A stretch of DNA of 64,000 nt from Lactarius indigo. Its lineage: Eukaryota > Basidiomycota > Agaricomycetes > Russulales > Russulaceae. The translations under genes and the position numbers were made by a program. Below the pieces are notes generated by a model. The model made no database searches, was not told where the DNA came from, and worked only from the letters and a program-made list of their open reading frames with translations. The stretch's first letter is position 1. Every line of letters begins with the position of its first letter. The stretch covers positions 124,001 through 188,000 of the forward strand of contig JAFKAC010000076.1 of assembly GCA_025766275.1 (NCBI GenBank). Direction: 5' to 3'. Of this stretch, positions 43,660 to 56,232 are shown in pieces.

Positions 43660-44145
43660 GTAAAAAGGATTAGTCAAGTGAAGTCGCTAAAATAGGACAT
43701 CAGTCAAGGAAAAGTCAGCTACAAGTCAAGATTTTTGCACCAGTCAGACAAAGTCAAGATTTAGTCAACCAAAAATCAATTGAAACTCAGACAAAAATAA
43801 CAAAAAAAAAACCTTGACTTGGATATTATCCAAGGACATAGCTTGGTCAGTCAAAGTCAATGCTAGTCAGTTAAAGTCAAATGAAAATAGGGAATAAATT
43901 ATGGAAAATTGGGAACATCAGGGTGGGTCTGGGTGTAGATGGAATTGGGATGGAGAACATGGGGGTGGGGTGTGGGTGTGATGGGGATATGAGTGGGGAG
44001 CATGGGGGTGGGGTGTGAGGAACATGGGGGTGGGTAAGGGGAACATGGGTATGGGTGTGGGTGTGGGTGGGATGATGGGGAAAGGGAATATGTGTGGGTG
44101 TGGGTGTGGGCAGGATGTGCATGAGTGAGGGGGATGAGGAAGATG
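43660..44145. repeat. AGTCAA-rich tract and G-rich minisatellite
   Basis: 43660-43875 has many scattered agtcaa motifs. 43915-44125 is an imperfect minisatellite of gaacatgggggtggg-like and gtgggtgtgg units with many G-runs, able in principle to form G-quadruplexes. The long Pro/His/Thr frames on the minus strand are artefacts of the repeat. Confidence 0.7.
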
Positions 44146-44159
44146 ATTTTGCATGTTTT

Positions 44160-44905
44160 ACAAAGAAGCTTTAGAGGCCTTTGTGATACACATTTTGTTG
44201 TACAGCACAGAAAGTGGATATCAGTACAGATACTGTATAGTTTGCTAAAGAAGCTTTCAAAGGGAGGTCCTCTTGACAGATACTTCTGAAAGGCTATCAA
44301 TAAAGACCTTATTTTGCTGCAAAGCACAGAAGGTGAACACTAGCCTAGATACTGTATGCTTTTCCAAAAGAGCTTTGAAGGTCCTCACAACAGGTATTTC
44401 TCACAGCTTTTGTTATCTGCAGAGCACAGAAGGTAAACACCAGTTCAGATACTGTATAACTTGCCAAAGAAGCTTTGGAGGTCTTTGCAACAGGTATTTC
44501 TCACAGGCTGCCAATACAGACCTTATTTTTCCATAGAGAACAGAAGGTGAACACCAGTCCAGACACTGTATATCTTGTCAAAGAAGCTTTGGAGATCCTC
44601 ACAACAGGTATTTCTCACAAGGTGCCAATACTTTTCTATAGAGCACAGAAGGTGAACACCAGTTCAGATGCTGCATATCTTGCTAAAGAAGCTTTTGGAG
44701 GTCCTCTTGACAGGTATTTCTCATAGGCTGCCAATATAGGCCTTATTTTTCTATAGAGCACAGAAGGTGAACACTAGTCTAGATACTATATGTTTTGCCA
44801 AAGAAGCTTTGAAAGTCCTCTTGACAGGTGTTTCTCACCAGCCACCAATATAGACCTTATTTTTCTATAGAACACAAAAGGTGGACACCAGTCCAGAATA
44901 CACAA
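44160..44905. repeat. Tandem satellite, about 7 units of 100-119 bp
   Basis: Each unit has cacagaaggtgaacacc, then agatactgtat, gccaaagaagcttt, aggtcctc and acaggtatttctcac. The unit landmark cacaga recurs near 44206, 44325, 44425, 44540, 44644, 44759 and 44872. Frames run through several units because unit lengths vary around multiples of three; I see no reason to call a protein. Confidence 0.8.
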
Positions 44906-45595
44906 GAGGGCAAACACTGAGCAGAAGAGGTGGTGCATGTAAGCCTGAAACCTAAAGACACTATAGGAAGCTAGTCCCTGATAGCCAGCATTAAGCAATA
45001 TGGAATCACAATGACAAGTGCTATGATCATATAGCATTCTCACATGGAAATTTCTTCCTCCCCCACTTTAGTATAGTACTTCCTCTTCACTCTACTTCTC
45101 TCTTCCCTTTCTTCTCCTTTCTAAATATGTAGCAGTCCTTTGGTATGAACTAGGCACTCTAGTTACAACTCTGTAATCAAGTAGTTATCCTAGCAAAGAT
45201 GAGAGTCATACTTGTCTTTGCTGAATACCATCCAGCTTACCTTATAAATTCTAGACCTTGATTTGTTTCTCTGTGTAGATCGTCATCCCACTAGACCTGC
45301 TAATATGGCTAGCATCTGAGCATCATCTCTACCAACAATACTACATATTGGCTGCTTCTGGCACTCCATATTCATCTTAAGGCCTACAGAGGTGAGACAA
45401 CAATTGTAACTCCACTCATTTTGCTGCCCCTACCAAGGCCCCTATCAACAGTGGGCAGCTGGTAGCATGAGCTGTTGCCACCACCAGTTGGCACACAGGG
45501 CCTTAACCTGATCCACCATAAGGGCCTGCAGATGTGAGACAAAGGTGCTGGTTTGTGAGAATCTAGAGAAACTACTTTGACACTATCTTCCTCTG
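44906..45595. other. No supported gene
   Basis: Unique DNA between two tandem arrays. No domain, terminal repeat or RNA gene seen. Confidence 0.5.
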
Positions 45596-45835
45596 CACTA
45601 TGGGGAAGGGGCACATGCATACAGGTGTGGGGGAGATGAGGAACAGGCAGGGGTGTATATGTGTGGGGGAGTTGGGTAAGCGGGACATGTATATGGGAGT
45701 AGGGGAGATGAGGAAGGGGGACATGTGTACAGGTGTTGGGGAGATGAGGAAGGGGTACATATATATAGGTGTGGGGGAGATGGGGAAGGGGCATGAGTGT
45801 ATCGATGTGGGGGAGATGAGCAAGGGGGATGTGTG
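45596..45835. repeat. Minisatellite, ~39-bp unit, about 6 copies
   Basis: The unit is a variant of gtgggggagatgaggaagg followed by ggcacatgtatacag, repeated from 45600 to 45830. The regular MGVGEMRKGD-like frame on the plus strand and the Pro/Ser/His frame on the minus strand reflect the repeat only. Confidence 0.78.
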
Positions 45836-46055
45836 CAATTGACTTGGTGCATGTTATGCAGACTCCTGACATCACATTGTTCTTAATACATACAAAAGTC
45901 TCCCTGGTGTTCTCTTGAGAAACACAATACCATTGTGCTTCAACACTTTATCTCTCCCATGGTTCAAACATTTATAGCCAAGAAGCCTGTTATTGTAGAC
46001 ATTTTTCAACCCCTTTATGTATGAAGCACAAGTATGAGACATCTATCTAACTACT

Positions 46056-49000
46056 TTACTCCTCTTCTTGTTCTTCAATACCATGCTCCTCAGAACTAAG
46101 CATATCTAATCCTGGGTGCTTTCTCAAGATATGAACCTTTGACTCCCATTCCCAAACTCCAACCAGTGTAACAAGACTAGATGTTCTCAACACCATGCAG
46201 TCATTTGACCACTCTCCACACCATCTTCCCAGCACATTCCTTATCTCTCCTAGCCCATAATAGACCACCAGACTGTAGTCATAGTCTGGCAAAAAGTAAA
46301 ATGCCAATGCCTCTCCAAAGATAAGCCCCTCCTCTCCTTGAGCCTCAAAATATCTAGATGACCTTGTGGCTTGACCTCCCTTCTCAGAGATTCTGCTCCT
46401 CAAAGTGACATCTCCTGGCATATTGCACTTTCCCCATCTCTGAATTATGAGGTCCATATCCAGAGTGACTTCAAGAAAATCACAAATTGCAGCAAGGTGG
46501 TTATAATGTTCTGAGGGATTTTCTATCTCAGTCCTTTTGATTGGCAGTGACTGAAACAGGTGTTCCTTCTTCCTCCCTTCTTTAGGGGGAATGGCCAGGG
46601 ATGGGTACTGCAAAGTCAACACCTTGGTGCTTGCCCTTTCATATAGAATTGTGGCTATATTAGCAAAGGGTGCCTTCTTGGACCTGACTTTATGGCCAAT
46701 TTCTCCAATGGCCCTCTCCACTGTAGCTTGAGAGCCAAATCTGATTGAGCCATTCCATGAGATATGGTGTGGGACATGAATTAATTGCCAGATGCACAGC
46801 CTGCATCTTGAGACCTTGACTGGGTCATCCTCAACATAAAGCCTCTCAAATTCCTGGAGGAAGGACTTGATTAGACTGTGTAAGGATGCTAAGTCCTCAT
46901 CAGACTTTGGTGAATGAGACATTGCAGCTTCAACAATGTCTGCAAACTGGCCAAAGTTCTTGAGGACATCCTTGTCAAAGCCTAGCTCCCATGCCATTGG
47001 TATAATATACCAGTGAAGGAGGGCCATCCATTCATAGACTTTGTACTGGCTATGGCGCTTTTTGTATGGGTCCCTGATTGGCCCACAGAAAGATGAAGGG
47101 AGGGTCTTCACTGCCTTTTTAACCTCTGCACCAAGTTTTGAGGCCATGCCTGCATCCATATGTATCTTCTCATCAATGGAGCTGTGGGTCACCCACAAGT
47201 CGCAGATGTGTACCATGCAGTTTTCATAGAATAAATGGAAGGGGTCCAATGGGAAGAATGATGGATGGGAAAATGTAGGACTGGCTGCACATATTGTAAG
47301 GCGTGAGATTCCTGTCTCCTTGACAGTCCTTTGAAGCTCTGCTTGGGTTCTTGCAGCCTTTCAATAGTCTGCCAATATTGTCTTTGGCCTCTCATAGGCA
47401 AGTTATCCAGGTCAACAATATGGTGACCAGGATTATATCTTTCCTTTTGAGGTGGAGAGATTGGATAGTACTGGGCTCTAGCACCTCTGTCCTTGGCAGG
47501 GTGAGCACCTTGTACCAAACTGAAGCAATCACCATAAAGGGCTGAATGTCCTGCCATCCCACTCAACTTGGCAGATCCAAGCATGTCTCCTTTTACACCA
47601 CAGAGATATGCTCTCAGAACAAAGTAGGATGAGTCAATAGCATCCCATGTTCACATCCCCACACTTGCCATTGCCATCTCTTCAAAAAGGGGATATATGA
47701 AGGACTCAATGTTCCCAGGTGCTGATGGGCCTGGGATGGCAAGTGGGACAATGAGATTGCTTGCTCTGTAGCACATCTCTGGTGGGAGATTGAGCAACAC
47801 AACAATTAGGAGCCACATATTGGACTGCTTTTTCATGGTGAGCTGAGCACCATCTGTAGAGATTGATAGGGCAGTGTCTCTTTCATCATGGAATAGCCTC
47901 AATTTGGTGTAGTGGTGAATATGGTTGTCAGAGTTGGCAAACTCTGACCTCTTCACACCAGCACCCCTTGCAAGCACATCTAGTGTCCTCTTCAAGCATT
48001 CATCTCTATGGTGCATCTCATGGGATGTCTCTGCATTGGCATAGTATGCCTGAATGATGGGAGTGATGGGCATATAGAGCATGGTTGCCCTTGACTTTGG
48101 TCTGGCTGTAGGACTCTGCTGTGGTTTGTAGCACTGTTCATCACAGTCTTTGAATGAGCAGGTGGATTGAGAATGAGAGTCTCCAGTATATGCCATGCAA
48201 ATTTTAGGGCACATGTCAATAAATGAGGGGTGTAGGCCAGTGAGGTCTTCAGCTAGCTTTCTGACCCTATAAAGGCTGAGGATTTCCTCCTTTGTGGCCT
48301 CTCCAAGTACCTGTGCATGGGCATTGTATGCTTTAACAGTGCCATTGGACTCTATCCATGCAAGGTAGTGCTGGAGGGATAAGGTCTGTGCCCTGGATAG
48401 TGTCTGTTGCCATGGGGCATGGATAGGAGGAGGGGGGAGTGTATATTCCTTCAACAGCTGTTTCTGAAGCTTCACAACAATTTCTGGCAAATTCCCACCA
48501 CCACTACCACCAGAGGGCCCATATGAGGACTTGTAAGGGGCAAAGTCCTCATCAGAGGCTAAAAAACTATCATCATCCTCCAGTGAGTCCAGTTGACTAG
48601 AACTAGAGCCAGATTCAGAGCCAGGGTCTGGAGCAACATCCAAGGTCTCCTCTGGAATCCTGAAGATGACAGAGCTGTCATCCTCATGCTCCTGGTCTGA
48701 TATATTGTCCAACTCCTGTATATCCATAGAGCCCTCCTCCTGCAAGGAAAATGGGGTGTCTATGCTGGCATTAGGACAAAGATATCATAAGTTCACAGTA
48801 AATTACTTACAATCATCATTGACCATCCTCCCCTCTGGAAATGGGGGTGAACTAGTAGGGGCAATAGCTAGATCTAAGTAGATCAGTATTAATTGGGAGC
48901 ATAAAAAATAAGTGCTCACCATCTGAATAAAGAGATCCAAGTTGCCTGGATAACTGTGACTCCTCAACCAGGCTGCCAAGCAGCTCTGAAAGCTGGTGTT

Positions 49001-49166
49001 GACAGCTCTGGACAAAGTTCACAGTGTCCTGAGGTGCACCAGAAGCTATCAGATTATATAGATGCTTCAGGTTTTCCTTGGAGTGAATCCTGATAGTCCT
49101 CTTGGAAAGCTCCTTATTTGAGGTGCACTTGAAGCATGGGCAAATATATTTAACTATTGGTCCCAT
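46056..49166 (-). pseudogene. Plavaka/tnp2-type transposase, nearly complete, two or more lesions
   Basis: The N-terminal exon is likely 49166-48920, with ICPCFKCTSNKELSKRTIRIH: a CxxC...H pattern typical of this family's N-terminus. One or two introns lie between 48919 and 48740 (GTGAGC donor; ...TTGCAG acceptor), but I could not find joins with consistent phase. The main exon (48739-46056) has an acidic stretch (48660-48560), TRCP-like family blocks ISTDGAQLTMKKQSNMWLL, NLIVPLAIPGPSAPGNIESF, LCGVKGDMLGSAKLSG, DPFHLFYENCMVHICDLW, WMALLHWYIIPMAWELG, and GSIRFGSQATVERAIGEIGHK. Lesions: TGG to TGA at 47653-47651 (before TWDAIDSS) and a 1-base frameshift near 47320. Total about 980 residues, close to family length. 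Cut-and-paste transposition is the family role. Assignment is from memory of the family; terminal inverted repeats were not found. Confidence 0.78.
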
Positions 49167-49480
49167 TGTTGTTGTGGGAAGGCATATATACAGGCCTGGT
49201 AGCACAAAAACTATCTGCTGATAGACTACAGATAACAAGTTGTGAGTTTCAAGTCTTTGGAGCCCTGGGCTGGCTATGCTGCAATTTGTCAGGGGCCAAC
49301 AGGAGCAAGTGAACATATTGACTTACATTTATATTGACTTACATTTTTTTTTTCCCTTGCTTGTTCATTTGGTCATTTGTCCTCTCCACCTTCCGTGTTC
49401 CTTCCTTCCCCATTCCCTCTTTCCTCTTCCTCTCATTCCCATCTTCTTCCATCTTCCCTTCCCATCTATTTTTCTTGCAT

Positions 49481-50779
49481 GTCGACTATTCTGGATGATC
49501 TTGATGAGCCTCTTTTAGACTTTGATGAGATGGACCAGGAGGACTTGTTGGCAACTCAGTCTCGCCCCCCTGAGCATGATGTTTTCTGCAACCGCAAGTA
49601 CCCAGTTGTCTGCTGCAGCACCTCTCTCTCTTTTCTCTCAGGTTTCTCAACCTTCTGGCCTCCCCATCAACATCATCACCTGCCTGACTCATGACAAACT
49701 CATGCACAACCTGGAGTTCATGAAATACATCAATATGGTTGGCCACCTTCAAGAACTTCTCAGCCTGCGACAAAGTACTTTGTCAGCAAATCGTGAGTTG
49801 CATTTTGTCTTTTTTTTCTATTTTTTTACTCATCCTTTCCTCATCCTTCTCTAACTACAGTTGCCAGTTCATTCACTTTGTCCCTGTGCCCAATGGCAAC
49901 AAGCTGTAAGTGCTTTTTTTTTTTTATCATCATAATTGTACAACTAATCTTTTTTTTACATCGTCAGCTCCAGCCATTAGCTTGGCCACTTCGTCTTTGC
50001 ATCCGAGTGAGTCAGCCTTGCAAGTTGCCTCCAGCACTCCACTGCCATGGCTCCCTTTACCTTCCCCTCATCCATCAACCTGCCTGGATTGCTACCTGTA
50101 CTCTGTCATCTGGATGTGGGACGATTGCAAGAATGATCCTGGTGTCGGTGTTTCTGTTGGCAATATGTCCTGACCCCCCATGTGACACATGGTTCAACAT
50201 GAGGATGGGAGGATGCTCTCAGACAGGGAGTGGAAAATGATCCACCAAACCACGCTGACCATTGTCCACACCCACCTGGAGCCACTGAGGCATGATCCCC
50301 GCACCATTGCTGACAAGATGCACAAGAAAGGGTTCCTCAAGCACAACTTTTCCGGCGAGTGGGCTCAAGCCGTTGAAGCACTTGAACGTTTGGCTCCCCT
50401 CCTCTCACTGTGCAGCACCAACTGGAAGGCTGATATAGTCCTCGGGTCGGTGATGGATTGCCCTTTGGACTGCTCACATTCTGTACCTCCTTCCTGTCCA
50501 TTGACTCCTAGCATTGTGGGATCTTCCTGCATCCCTCCTTCCAGCCATGTCAGTACTTCTTCCCACGCCTTGCCTTCCCCCTCTCCCACTTCACACTCTC
50601 CTGCTTCTTCCAGTGTTGCCCCTTTCCGCCTTTCACAGCTGTCCCCTCGTTGTGCCTCTTTCAAGTCCCCCCATCCTTGTCCCCATGTAACTTCCATATG
50701 GCCACCCTCAGAGCCAGAGTCATCGAGCAAGGCTGGCCCCAAGGCTAAGTGTAGGCATGATCTCAGCCCTCCACAGTGA
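49481..50779 (+). pseudogene. Divergent partner gene of the transposase, hypothetical, spliced, decayed
   Basis: ATG at 49481 gives an acidic start (MSTILDDLDEPLLDFDEMDQ). A frame change near 49575 leads into TCLTHDKLMHNLEFMKYINMVGHLQELLSLRQ. GT-AG introns fit at about 49796-49859 (GTGAGT...TACAG) and 49907-49967 (GTAAGT...GTCAG); both joins keep frame. The next exon runs to TGA 50171-50173 and, in the same frame past a second TGA, continues as LSDREWKMIHQTTLTIVHTH, KKGFLKHNFSGEWAQAVEALE, LLSLCSTNWKADIVLGSVM, then a Ser/Pro/His-rich tail to 50779. It is divergently oriented, 315 bases from the transposase ATG. I recognise no domain. The arrangement suggests a second protein of the same transposon. 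Confidence 0.5.
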
Positions 50780-52911
50780 ACTGGGAAATGCTTAAAATCC
50801 AACAAGGGTACCAGTGGGATGTTAGTAGGTCCCAATACAGGTGAGCAAGAATATTCGCATATACAGCCTGACCTACTGACCTAATTACTTTGTAGGTCAC
50901 CAACCTCCTTCCCCTCGCCTGGCTTTTATGTCTCTCGTTTGACCTGGTGCAGCCTCCCAGCCAGTGAGTACTGTTCCTTCTCACAGTCACCATGTGCCAC
51001 CCCTTTCCAGACCTCAACTCCTGAACCTCCCTCCCCCAAATTGTCACATTCCAACACCACATCACGTGCCAAGGCCCCGTCGACACGGGCAGCCAAAGCC
51101 AAGGACACCCGTTCTGCAACAATGGACAATGACATGGCTACTCAGTCACAACTCAAGTCGCATTCAGTGAGCCCTGCTGAGGACAACCCCAGGCACAAGA
51201 GCCCAAGATGGGGCACCCAGGATCCAGGTGGAAAGGTGACTTCATTGTCTGAGGTATGTCTTCCATTGCTGCCACATATCACTGATGATTCATTTATTTT
51301 AGGGCTTGGCTGACGATGACAAGTCCGACTCACACCTCCAAGACCTTCAGCATGACAAGCTCATGCTGTGATGACTCACTGTCACTCGACAGGGGGTCAC
51401 GACGTAGGCAGAGACTGGGGGCTGAGGAGGGTGTGGAGAACGACAAGGGAAGACAGAAGAACACAAGGTATGCTCTTGGCTCAAAGAGGAGTAGTGGCGT
51501 GCGAAGAGTGGGGCACTCGGAGGAGCTGAGAGGCAAGAGGGAGGATGTCACAAGTGGACAGTCTGAGGGACTGTCCGTAGAATTGCACCAGCTTATATAC
51601 TACACACTGTGGGCATTTTGGGATGTTACATTGATTTTTATGTTAATTTTATGAGGAAGATAATTAAAAAAAATCTAAAGTGTCATTGCATAAGACAGCA
51701 TGAGCTTATTTACAATGTACTTCACAATGAAAAACAGGTATTGGTCCTGGATATTTTGTAATTAAATTCACAATGTAATTACCTATAATGTTAGCATGTG
51801 ATCAACTTGTTCATTGGCAATGATTTCGGGTCATTCATCTTGATGATACTGCAGAATATAATTTGAATGTAATCCCTATAATTCCTCACATTTCATCAAG
51901 GGGATATCCAGTGCATCATCTGACATCGGAATGTTGCAAGTCAATGACTCAAGACATCCAGACTTGTGACATCAAAATCTCAACTCACAACTCACAACAT
52001 TCGCCTGACATCAGATTATCACAAGGCATTTCAACAGGTCAGGATACAGGCTGACACAATTTCGGTGGGTTTTTGAACCCATTGCGGGTTTGTAGGACTG
52101 TAGTTACATATTATATTAAAGGTGCTACTGATACTTACTAGCCATGCCCATCGTTGTCCTCACCGTTGTCGGTGCATAGTTGTCTGAGTCGTAACTGCCG
52201 TCGCTGTAGTGGCCTAGTTGTCGTCATCATTTGCAGCTTGCATTGGGGCAGAACTCACATTGGTGTTGCAGTGGGATTTTTGTGCAGTGTTGTGGGGGCT
52301 TGCATGCCATGTTGGGATGGCGTTGTGAGGATGATGTTGTGATGGGTCTTGTGGCAAAGCCTAGGGTGGAGGTGCCAACTATGAGCTTGCATGCAATGAG
52401 GAGGAAGTAGGTGGTGACTTGAGGGGTGTGACACCGTACGGAGCTGAGTCCATGTGAGTCTGAAGCGGAGCAGATTCTGCAGTGGTGAGACAGGAGGAAG
52501 AGAAGCGTCAAGGACCAAGGGGAGTTGACCCAAGAACACGTGAGAGTGAGGTGAGATGAGATGAGACTATGACTTGTGGGCTTGGTCCTTCGAGTGCCCG
52601 CGGTAGGGCCTGACTTCCAGGATGAGCACACAGAGTGATGGGGGAAACTAAGGCGACCGAGCACTGGCCCATTCAGCAGGGAGATGTGGTTTAAATACAG
52701 GCGAACCCATAGCTACCACAGAAAGGGTAAGGTAAGAAGGTAAGTTATGAAAAAAAAAGAGTAAGTGGGATTGGTGGGAACTGAGTCGAGACATGGAATC
52801 AAGGCATAGGGCACAAGTGGCCAAGACAAAGACAAAGGTGTTCGATATGAAGGTAAGGAACGTGAACAAAGGCCAGGGTTGTAGCTGACGACAGTGCACG
52901 CATGGAGATAA
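50780..52911. other. Possible 3' exons of the hypothetical gene, then unassigned DNA
   Basis: 50930-51310 has Ser/Pro/Thr/Lys-rich open frames (SPKLSHSNTTSRAKAPSTRAAKA) and a possible splice acceptor (tttattttag) at 51291-51301, so the preceding gene may extend to about 51650. From 51650 the DNA is AT-rich, then GT/GA-rich (52140-52620) without recognisable coding. Confidence 0.35.
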
Positions 52912-52916
52912 AAGTG

Positions 52917-53544
52917 TGATGAACAGTCACATAGGAACTATACTCACAGTGGACTGATAAGACTGTGGTGAGATATAGAAGGTGACTGAGAAGCAGCACA
53001 GGGTGTCAAGCAAGTGAAAGCAAGAGAGGTTGTCTGGCACACAAACAGTGAGAACTGATGTTGTTACATTGGAGGGAAGGAAGCTTACCTGGCACACAAA
53101 CAGTGAGAACTGATGTGGACCAGGAGCGTACATGGTACTCTACTTATACTCCTACAGAGGGTGACAGTAGTATAAGGTAAGTAACGCTAGTCACAGAATA
53201 CAAAGGTGCTATTGTTCTTCAAAGGGACAAAGGAGTGGACGCTTTGAGAACAAGTGAAAGGAGAACAAGGAGAGTCCAGAACTAGATGATATCATACTGA
53301 CATCATAATAAAGATAATACCAAGTAAAGAACAAAGAGAAGTTCAAAAGCGTTATACAACACAGAGTCCGGATATATGATGTCATAGAAGTACAGTGATG
53401 TCATAGATGACGCAATGGTAAGTCCAGATTTGTACAGATCAAATAGTATCTAATCTACAAGTCCTGTATATCTAATCTAAAGCAGTCCATGCTGCAAGTC
53501 CGGTCCGTATGAGCCGCTAAGTGCGCAGGGGTCACTTATCAACA
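52917..53544 (-). repeat. LTR D copy l (solo)
   Basis: 628 bp, TSD aagtg (52912-52916 and 53545-53549). It carries the GT...AG insertion; in LTR sense this starts GTAAGC after tttgtgtgccag and ends with the same word. Confidence 0.93.
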
Positions 53545-53549
53545 AAGTG

Positions 53550-55835
53550 CAGCGTGGCCGGGCATCCTATGGGCAAAGTAAGTTGACATGTGAAAGAAAA
53601 ATGACGACACAATGAAAGAGTGGATGATACGACGAGGTTGGACGACCCTACAAACAAAGGCTAAGTGCCAGGTTGTGGGGAATTGGTGTCGTCGTTGTCT
53701 ATCTGCATGGTTGCAAGGGAGGGGCCAAAGGAGTGACGGGAGAGAGAGAGAGAGAGAGGACGTAGAACAATGGGATCGTGTTTATAAAAGTCCAGTGTTG
53801 GGACATCGGAACATTGATTGCAGGCACTAAACTTGAAATTGAAGTCAGAACAATAGTGGGTTGACAACTGTATCACTAACGCTCAAGTTACAACAGCGTG
53901 ATATCAACACTGTGTTTAGATCATGGCACGTTCTGTTAATTTGAGGACTGACCTGCGAATCGGAAGATGACCCAATTAATGACCCAATTACTGTTAGTCA
54001 GATCTTGGCCAATCTGGGTCACCTCAGTCAGGTGAGGCATGTCACTGAGGTAGCAAATATCATTTCGGTGGGTGGTCAACCTCATGCGCAAGTATATTGC
54101 GTCACGTGTGCATAAGATCGAGGCTTCAATACATCAGCTTAGACAAAACGTAAGAGAAAAGGAGGTGCACTGACAAAGGCCTAGCTAGGCGCATCCTACC
54201 ATACTTGACTTGCAACACTGCAGGTACAGGTGTCAAGATGGTCTTCAACCTTTCAAGCTTATGGGTTACTGGTTGAAGCACAGAAATGTAAGTATGGCAT
54301 ACAAGAAGGTCATATGTTGAGGTCAGGCATTGATCATTGGCAAGGGCAGAAAATAAACACATTACACTTTGGGATGAATATCCAATCTGCTAATACGAAA
54401 GTGGTCTTGAAATAATCGACCCGACTGGTTTCCCTCGTGCTGCTCCAATTCCTGGTGACACCCACATTAGGATCAGGAATATTAGAGAAAAATATTCAAC
54501 ACACATTCATGATCAGCAGGCTGCTCACTCATGGTAGTAGACCGAGACGAGTGATGGCTTACAACCCCCCCCTGCCCAGCTTCCCTCTTTCCCAGTCCTG
54601 CATCCCAGTGGTGACCGACCCAAAGCCCCCCTTCGGAGAAGGCAAGTATTCACATTTGCCTACCCAAGGGCAGCAGAACCAGCCATGATGGCATTGGCCA
54701 AGCAACCACTCACCGGCGTCAGTGGTTTCCCAACACAGCTTGCCACCACAGAACCTCCAGGATGCAGAAGGTTGCTTGTGAAAGGTACCCTGAAGTTGAA
54801 CCCATGTCCGCACTCACTGGAGTAAGTGGAGCACTTGGGTAAGGGGTCCAACACATAAGGGCACAGGCCAGCGCAGGACGCACCGAGTAGGATATACCAA
54901 CGAGAGAGGGGTGGCAGGACCGACAAAGACAGTCATTTCTTCCCCTTAGGTTGGACCTCTTCAACACGGAAGCATGTGAGTCTGCCTTAACATTTGAGGC
55001 GACGTCGACAAAAAGTCAGCCATCCCTTCAAATGTGCCTTCCTCCCGACAGTCACAAATCCGTCACCTGAATCAGAGAGCTTAAGCAGGATTGTAGGCCC
55101 ACTGCCCCTACTCGACACCCTGTCGGCACTCCCCTTACCTGCCTGCTCGTATGGACCGCTCCACTGGCTGCAGGAGGATTCGGGTCTCCCGCTGGCACTA
55201 GGCAAACAATGGAGGCCACATGAGGGTTGCCCTTGCAGGCAGTTGAGGGACCAATGCATTCTAACCCAGCTACAGGCTTCATGGGGCCTTCCCCGGCTGA
55301 ACAAGAGGCCCATGTAGCGGGGGCACATCTCCGCCGGGGGCTTTGGGTCTAGCAATGGTGCTTGGTGGGTGCGAGGTACGAGACGCATAACTTCCCTTCT
55401 TTGAAGTGGCGGTAAGTGATGTGCAGTGTGGTGCACCTTGTCCAAATCTGTTGACAATGTGACTTTGTCTTTAGGCAGGTGCACCAGCTCCGCATCAGTC
55501 AAGCAAGCAAAAAAACAACTCACCACAACCAACACCATTCAGCATCAGCAACAAGCCCAGGTTGGTCACTAGACTGTCCTCCCATCCCCTGCACAACTTC
55601 AGCACTACTCACACCCGTAACCCTGTAAGGGACAAAGGGCCCACATAGCAGGAGCGCACTTTCCTAGGGGACTCTAGGCCAGTGACGATGCTCTGCGGAG
55701 GTAAGTAGCAACGCGACCAGGGATTGTGTATCACCGCAGTGTTCATAGAACATTGAGAAGGTTGTATTTCACTGTAAGAGGTGCAATTGAGCCTTTAAGG
55801 TCAGACAAATGATGAGTGTCACCTAAGAACTCTCA
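53550..55835. other. No supported gene; GC-richer unique DNA
   Basis: CpG is commoner here than in the TE blocks. A 183-codon minus frame (55538-54987) and others of 80-107 codons overlap on both strands with no motif. Two short diverged copies of a gcccatgtagcggg / gcccacatagcagg block lie about 340 bases apart (55307 and 55649). Confidence 0.45.
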
Positions 55836-55839
55836 CCAT

Positions 55840-56232
55840 GTCAATCAGATGGTGCATCAAAAAAAATTTGAAGGTCGCGAATGCCAGGTGGGAATGGGGG
55901 GGCAATGAACACATCCACCGCAAACAACCAGATGGCACATCAAGGCTGCTCGCAAAGGCCGGCATGTGGATGGAGGGGACGACAGAGAATCGAGTGACCG
56001 CACCTTGAACAGCTTGAAGAACACCAACACGAGATGGGAAAAGAGCAACAAACACTCCCACCGAGGCAACCAGATGGCACATCAAGGTTTCCCACGAAGG
56101 GTGACGTGCAGATAGAGGGGATGACAGAGGACAGAGAACCAATCGACCACGCCGGGGGGGCAACAAACATTCCCACCGAGGCAACCAGACGGCACGTTGA
56201 GGTTGCTCGTGAAGGGTGGCATGCAGGAATGG
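55840..56232. repeat. Tandem repeat, ~115-140 bp unit, three copies plus a partial
   Basis: Units begin near 55901, 56044 and 56158 with gggcaacaaaca-like text, followed by cccaccgaggcaaccagatgg, cacatcaagg and a gaggggatgacagag block. A partial copy precedes at about 55846. Minus-strand frames of up to 141 codons come from the repeat. Confidence 0.75.

Noticed and set aside
43899..44327. Pro/His/Thr-rich open frames on the minus strand
   Set aside because: They are produced by the G-rich minisatellite; all frames stay open because of the repeat composition.
43660..44905. CRISPR-like array in the tandem repeats
   Set aside because: There are no unique spacers; whole ~110-bp units repeat, and the DNA is eukaryotic.
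45384..45875. 163-codon Pro/His/Leu-rich frame over the minisatellite
   Set aside because: Its regular HLPHTY-type repetition follows the ~39-bp DNA unit, and similar frames exist on both strands.
54987..55538. 183-codon minus-strand ORF in the CpG-rich region
   Set aside because: Competing frames on both strands, no recognisable motif.
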